NCBI GenBank assembly: GCA_030038695.1
Contig: JASHSN010000277.1
Span: 1 to 17,415 of the forward strand
DNA: 17,415 bases
Reading direction: 5' to 3'
Source of the DNA: Nitrososphaeraceae archaeon
GTDB lineage: Archaea > Thermoproteota > Nitrososphaeria > Nitrososphaerales > Nitrososphaeraceae
Shown: positions 14,183-17,415 of the stretch, piece after piece
How positions within the stretch are numbered: position 1 is the stretch's first letter
Layout of the letters: each line of letters starts with the position of its first letter
Made by a program: the position numbers and the translations under genes
The notes under the pieces: generated by a model
Told to the model about the DNA's origin: nothing
What the model saw: only the letters and a program-made list of their open reading frames with translations
Databases searched by the model: none

Positions 14183-14518
14183 ATGACGGATAAACTCCTG
14201 GAGGAACTTTACATTGTTTCTACAGGACTGACTAAAACTTTTGATGCCAACACAGCAAATTATTCCAAAATTAGAGTGACAGCATTTGCTCTGCTAGGTT
14301 CAAGCGCAGATGTAAAAATTGTTATAAAAATGACCAGCTCTGCTCAAAGTGGAGACTTGGGGGAAATAGACTCATTTCATGTGAAACCTGACGGCAAAAC
14401 ATTTACCAAAGTGTATGAGATCCCTGGGCCACACTTAAAGTTCGAAGTAACTAGAGATTCGAAAGAAGGTACGGCTACTCTTGTACTGAGCGTATTCGGA
14501 GAACTTTCTGACATTTAG
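14183..14518 (+). CDS. small beta-rich protein of unknown function
   Basis: A soluble 111-residue protein without signal peptide or membrane segment. After a helical start (TDKLLEELYIVSTGLTKTFD), alternating strands follow (YSKIRVTAFALLGSSADVKI; DSFHVKPDGKTFTKVYEIPG; HLKFEVTRDSKEGTATLVLS), giving the look of a single beta-sandwich. There are no cysteines and no catalytic motif. The ATG at 14183 is preferred over the in-frame GTG at 14180 because the TATA box tttttata is centred about 27 bases before it. The spacing implies a leaderless mRNA. Family not recognised. Confidence 0.65.
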   Translation: MTDKLLEELYIVSTGLTKTFDANTANYSKIRVTAFALLGSSADVKIVIKMTSSAQSGDLGEIDSFHVKPDGKTFTKVYEIPGPHLKFEVTRDSKEGTATLVLSVFGELSDI

Positions 14519-14619
14519 GTCTGCTCCCGACTCAGACTCGCGTTCGGTGCCAAACCCCAGTCGCACCCAATCACATTATATCCTGAGCCACCAAGAGTCC
14601 CATCACTTCTGCAAACATA

Positions 14620-14844
14620 ATGAGCATTTGGAACTTGCTCAGGAGTGGCCTAGGTGATGTGCAGGAACGTGTGAGTGAGGTATTGATTCATGCGCAGGTA
14701 TATGTGTCGGATTGTGTAATATGGTATGACAAGTCAGACCAGGGTCTTGAGGCGTACAGATGTCCTGTCTGTGGTGTACATATCTCTGCAGAAGACACAA
14801 ACATGATTTTGATGTCATGGGCAAGAGACTGGAACGTGAAGTAG
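14620..14844 (+). CDS. small CxxC-containing hypothetical protein
   Basis: A 74-residue frame starting MSIWNLLRSGLGDVQERVSE. It has one CPVCG knuckle (C48, C51) and a lone upstream Cys (C32), so at most half a zinc site; a dimer or partner would be needed to complete it. The C-terminus is helical with two tryptophans (MSWARDWNVK). A TATA-like cattata lies about 40 bases upstream, farther than in neighbouring genes. Convergent with the next minus gene. Existence is plausible but not certain. Confidence 0.45.
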   Translation: MSIWNLLRSGLGDVQERVSEVLIHAQVYVSDCVIWYDKSDQGLEAYRCPVCGVHISAEDTNMILMSWARDWNVK

Positions 14845-14887
14845 AAAAAGAACGCAGGTGGAGAAGGCTAGACGAGGATTAGACGAG

Positions 14888-15100
14888 TTAAGATAACGGC
14901 ACTTCGTAATCAAAATACCATGGCATCAACTTCAAGAGCCTAACCATATTCCTCGGTTCCATATAGTTTGTCAAATCGCTGAACTTCAATTTCTGACCTC
15001 CCATTTGAATTTGTTCGATATAAATCAAGTAGCTTATCAGTTCGGCATCCCTGTTGATATCATTACGTTCTACTTGTTCTGGTAGACTGTTCATCCTCAT
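14888..15100 (-). CDS. small soluble protein of unknown function
   Basis: A 70-residue frame from ATG 15100 (or ATG 15094). It is mostly helical and polar: NSLPEQVERNDINRDAELIS, then YLIYIEQIQMGGQKLKFSDL, ending in LLKLMPWYFDYEVPLS. A good TATA box (cttatatcaa, about 15124-15133) lies 28-30 bases upstream. No cysteine, signal peptide or membrane helix. No family recognised. Confidence 0.55.
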   Translation of the reverse strand: MRMNSLPEQVERNDINRDAELISYLIYIEQIQMGGQKLKFSDLTNYMEPRNMVRLLKLMPWYFDYEVPLS

Positions 15101-15214
15101 GGATGTTTATCGTGTAATTTGATATAAGTTTCATGGTGGACGTCATATAAGTCTACGTGATCTATATCGGAGAATGTAAATACGGTTGAATACATACAGC
15201 ATTTTAGGATTTTC

Positions 15215-15427
15215 ATGTCTACAAAAATAAACTATTACATAACAGTTGCGACTTTGGTGAATTTGGTGTTTGTAACCCTATCTGTTTGGTTCTTCCCGAA
15301 CCAACACATATTTGAAGTGACGAGCACTTTGGCATGGATTTTGATCGCAGGTCAGTATTGGGTTGCGCATCGTCTTCACAGAGCACCGAAGGGACCGACT
15401 CCCACAATCAAGGAAGAATCTGTGTAG
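15215..15427 (+). CDS. two-helix small membrane protein
   Basis: A 70-residue protein with two transmembrane helices: about residues 7-27 (YYITVATLVNLVFVTLSVWF) and about 33-50 (FEVTSTLAWILIAGQYWVAH). A short loop separates them, and a basic/Pro C-terminus follows (RLHRAPKGPTPTIKEESV). ATG at 15215 with gaatacata about 23 bases upstream. It resembles small thaumarchaeal membrane proteins of unknown role. No operon partner. Confidence 0.65.
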   Translation: MSTKINYYITVATLVNLVFVTLSVWFFPNQHIFEVTSTLAWILIAGQYWVAHRLHRAPKGPTPTIKEESV

Positions 15428-15435
15428 AAAACCAA

Positions 15436-15456
15436 TTGATCAGCGAGTCTGATCAA
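15436..15456 (+). terminator. hairpin just after the two-helix gene
   Basis: TTGATCAG-CGAGT-CTGATCAA is a perfect 8-bp stem with a 5-base loop, beginning 9 bases past the stop codon. Likely a transcript-end structure; no strong U-run follows. Confidence 0.5.
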
Positions 15457-15590
15457 CTTTCGAAGTGGACAAAACTGGGGATGTCAGAAGCGTTTCAAAT
15501 GACAAGGTAAGTCAGTTTTATTTATAAGCCCCCGCTACTTGTTTTTGAGACTGACGAATATCTCATGAGAAAGACAACTCTGTTCGCACT

Positions 15591-15811
15591 CTAGCGACTT
15601 ATAGAAAAAGAAGTTGGCCAAAGTGGGCTGGTTCCAGAGAACAAACCAAACGTGCCTTCAACCTTATTCACCTTGAAGCTGACGTCTCTAAGGGACACTA
15701 CCTTACCCATTGAAGAGACATACACTTTGGAGAGAGATTTTCAACGTTCAGAATGACCTCTTTACTGTCAACATCATCCTGATGAATCCTTTCACGTGTA
15801 GTAACTGACAT
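15591..15811 (-). pseudogene. 5' remnant of an ABC transporter ATPase gene
   Basis: From ATG 15811 one frame reads MSVTTRERIHQDDVDSKEVI then LNVENLS. A neighbouring frame then continues VYVSSMGKVVSLRDVSFKVN and KVEGTFGLFSGTSP before a stop at 15591. Joined, this is the standard N-terminus of an ABC ATPase: ...VENLSK.Y....GKVVSLRDVSF+VNKGEIFGL-GPSGAGKTT. The Walker A lysine segment is scrambled and everything beyond it is gone. At least one frameshift plus 3' truncation, so it is dead. Assignment rests on the continuous motif order and is good; the transported substrate cannot be known. Confidence 0.7.
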
Positions 15812-15940
15812 TATCATTAACAATAGATATGACGATTAAATTAAAAGATGCTAGACCATGTGAGTTAACATTGTTCATTTATATCGTTATTCATTTAGAT
15901 ATTACATCGGGTATTAGCTATGGATAATAACAAAAAGAGA

Positions 15941-16295
15941 TTAGCAAGCTTGTCTTGAAATTGTTTGGGCATATTGTATCTCATCTATGCAAATAATCTT
16001 CGCCTCTTCTTTTCTAAAACGTATTAGATTGTCATCATTAATCTTGATAGACGTGAGCTTGTACGTGACTGCTATTCACGAAGGAATTGGTCAAAGCTAT
16101 GGATGAGTATATTTGATTCTTCGGACTGGGAAGCACACACGCTTCGATTGTAAAGAATCGCTTACATTCCCGCGTCATATCCTTCCATGACTTCCTTGAA
16201 GGCATCAGAGATAAATAGAAAACATGTGGACTAAGCGTTAAGATTGAGCAATGAGATATACAGTGAATACTCCGATGATCTAGAATCAGCTTCAT
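15941..16295 (-). pseudogene. decayed unknown gene downstream of the response regulator
   Basis: All three minus frames carry protein-like pieces. One has an ATG at 16295 (85 codons, unlikely composition). A second reads FLFISDAFKEVMEGYDAGM, a stop, then EESNILIHSFDQFLRE. A third (about 16077-15941) reads VTYKLTSIKINDDNLIRFRK, EEAKIICIDEIQYAQTISRQ and stops. In order they look like one frameshifted gene of roughly 115 codons. It lies in the direction of the two-component pair, immediately after the regulator, so it may once have belonged to that operon. No family recognised. Confidence 0.4.
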
Positions 16296-16697
16296 TCAAT
16301 TTGTGTTCGCAATTACTGTGTTTATCCTTTCTAAGATCTCCTCATTTTCAATTGGTTTTGCTATAAAGTATCTCGCACCTTCTTTAGGAAATACTTCCTT
16401 CTTAAATGCATCATAATCATGCATATCGCTTAGAGCTGTCAAAAAGATTACTTTGACTGTTTCCTCTTTCTTTTTTATTTTTGTGTATAACTCAAAACCA
16501 TTCATCTCCGGCATTTTAATATCGAGGATCAACAACTGATAGAAACCGACTTTAAATTGTGCTAATGCACAAACAGGGTCAGTAAATGCATCGACATGGA
16601 ATCCCTGTATTTCTAAATACATCTTTAAAGCAGTAGTTATATCAGATTCATCGTCGACTATTAGAATTCTTTGCTTATCATTGTTTTTTGATATCAT
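16296..16697 (-). CDS. single-domain response regulator (CheY-like receiver)
   Basis: A 133-residue receiver domain with no output domain. Acidic pocket D15/D16 (ILIVDDESD), phospho-acceptor D59 (LLILDIKMPEMNGFELY), switch T87 (VIFLTALSD) and K114 (YFIAKPIENEEIL) are all present, so it should be phosphorylatable. The loop HDYDAFKKEVFPKEGARY between T87 and K114 is longer than in CheY. It is probably co-transcribed with the kinase upstream: the gap from the kinase stop to this ATG is 26 bases. As a stand-alone receiver it would act by binding a partner; the partner is not in the window. Confidence 0.92.
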   Translation of the reverse strand: MISKNNDKQRILIVDDESDITTALKMYLEIQGFHVDAFTDPVCALAQFKVGFYQLLILDIKMPEMNGFELYTKIKKKEETVKVIFLTALSDMHDYDAFKKEVFPKEGARYFIAKPIENEEILERINTVIANTN

Positions 16698-16723
16698 TAT
16701 TGCACCTTACCATCATTTTATTA

Positions 16724-17415
16724 TCATTTACAATGTAGAACCGGCAGTGTGAAGTGAAATGTAGCTCCGTGGTCTCTATTATTGTCGGCCCATATTCTAC
16801 CGCCATGAGCTTCTACAATGCTCCTGCAGATAAACAATCCCAGTCCCGTCCCTTTAAATGACTTTGATGCAAATTTCTCAAATAATCTTGGAAATATATC
16901 AGGATCTATACCAGTACCGTTATCCTTTATACTGACAAGGGCAACTTCTTGTCCACCAGCGACATCTTCTTTCTTTTCTATATTGATAGATACGATCCCA
17001 TCATATCGCTTGACGAATTTGAGAGCATTACTTAATAAGTTAACAACAAGCTGAGCAACCCGGTACCTGTCTGCTTGTACGAAAATGGTGTCATCTCCCT
17101 TAGATTCATACAATATCTGTGTTCCACCACCGCATCCATCCTGAATTTGATTTTTAACATCTTTAATGGCACTTATGACTACATCATTTAGATTCAATCG
17201 CTCTTTATTCAATATCAACGACTGGGTCTCTATTTTTGTAACATCTAATATGTCTTCTGCCAATCTCTTCAATCTTTGTGCATTTCTATGAATCATCTCA
17301 AGTGAATCATCCATCTGCTGATTACTGACATGTCCCCTTTTTGAGTGAAGAAGGCCCACCGTGGTTAGTATGGGTTGAATGGGCGTTCTTAATTCATGAG
17401 CTGCCACGTTGATAA
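16724..17415 (-). CDS. sensor histidine kinase, 3' part (runs off the window)
   Basis: The kinase core of a sensor histidine kinase; its N-terminal sensor part lies beyond the right edge. Visible order: H-box INVAAHELRTPIQPIL, a HisKA dimerisation hairpin (EMIHRNAQRLKRLAEDILDV) and then the HATPase_c domain. That domain has the N-box LVVNLLSNALKFVKR, G1 box DNGTGID, F box RLFEKFASK and G2 box GTGLGLFICRSIVEAHGG. It ends TFHFTLPVLHCK. All catalytic motifs are intact. The frame is open through 17415 with no start, so the protein is truncated only by the window. It lies directly upstream of the response regulator in the same direction, as a cognate pair. Confidence 0.92.
   Translation of the reverse strand, partial: INVAAHELRTPIQPILTTVGLLHSKRGHVSNQQMDDSLEMIHRNAQRLKRLAEDILDVTKIETQSLILNKERLNLNDVVISAIKDVKNQIQDGCGGGTQILYESKGDDTIFVQADRYRVAQLVVNLLSNALKFVKRYDGIVSINIEKKEDVAGGQEVALVSIKDNGTGIDPDIFPRLFEKFASKSFKGTGLGLFICRSIVEAHGGRIWADNNRDHGATFHFTLPVLHCK

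Overview
The window looks like chromosomal DNA of a low-GC ammonia-oxidising archaeon (Thaumarchaeota/Nitrososphaeria). A soil lineage such as Nitrosocosmicus is my best guess. Three things point there: archaeal promoters (AT-rich TATA boxes about 25-28 bases before the start codon, implying leaderless mRNAs); families I associate with Nitrososphaeria (a DUF6659-type protein, a transmembrane C2H2 zinc finger, a plastocyanin-like secreted protein, a histidine kinase with the AHELRTPIQP H-box); and many small secreted or membrane-anchored proteins. The genus is inference from composition and family memory, not from a marker gene.

Layout. 1-2060: an AlkA-like DNA glycosylase (minus), a doubtful small ORF, the 3' stump of a methyltransferase gene, and a small Cys4-type zinc protein. 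2061-4613: a secreted DUF1214 protein, a frameshifted unknown gene (minus) and a secreted unknown protein. 4614-7442: a frameshifted cupredoxin gene, the DUF6659-type gene and a helical acidic/basic protein, all minus. 7726-8372: a secreted histidine-rich repeat protein bracketed by long inverted repeats that each carry a promoter-like TATA box. 8748-11461: a membrane zinc-finger protein with a His-rich outer domain, and two membrane-anchored unknowns. 11659-12351: a decayed metallophosphoesterase and a 43-residue membrane peptide gene. 12627-13790: a ribbon-helix-helix regulator divergent from an O6-alkylguanine-DNA methyltransferase, with matching palindromes between them. 13791-15427: small unknowns. 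15591-16295: remains of an ABC transporter ATPase and of another unknown gene. 16296-17415: a response regulator preceded by its histidine kinase, which runs off the right edge.

The main theme is low coding density with many recognisable gene fossils: methyltransferase, cupredoxin, metallophosphoesterase, ABC ATPase and at least two unknowns. It looks like a degrading accessory region. The living genes fall into DNA alkylation repair (glycosylase and methyltransferase), envelope or secreted proteins, and two-component signalling. The most unusual structures are the inverted-repeat-bracketed histidine-rich gene (7726-8372) and the regulator/ogt promoter region with twin operators (13348-13419). 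No tRNA, rRNA, CRISPR array or transposase gene was seen.
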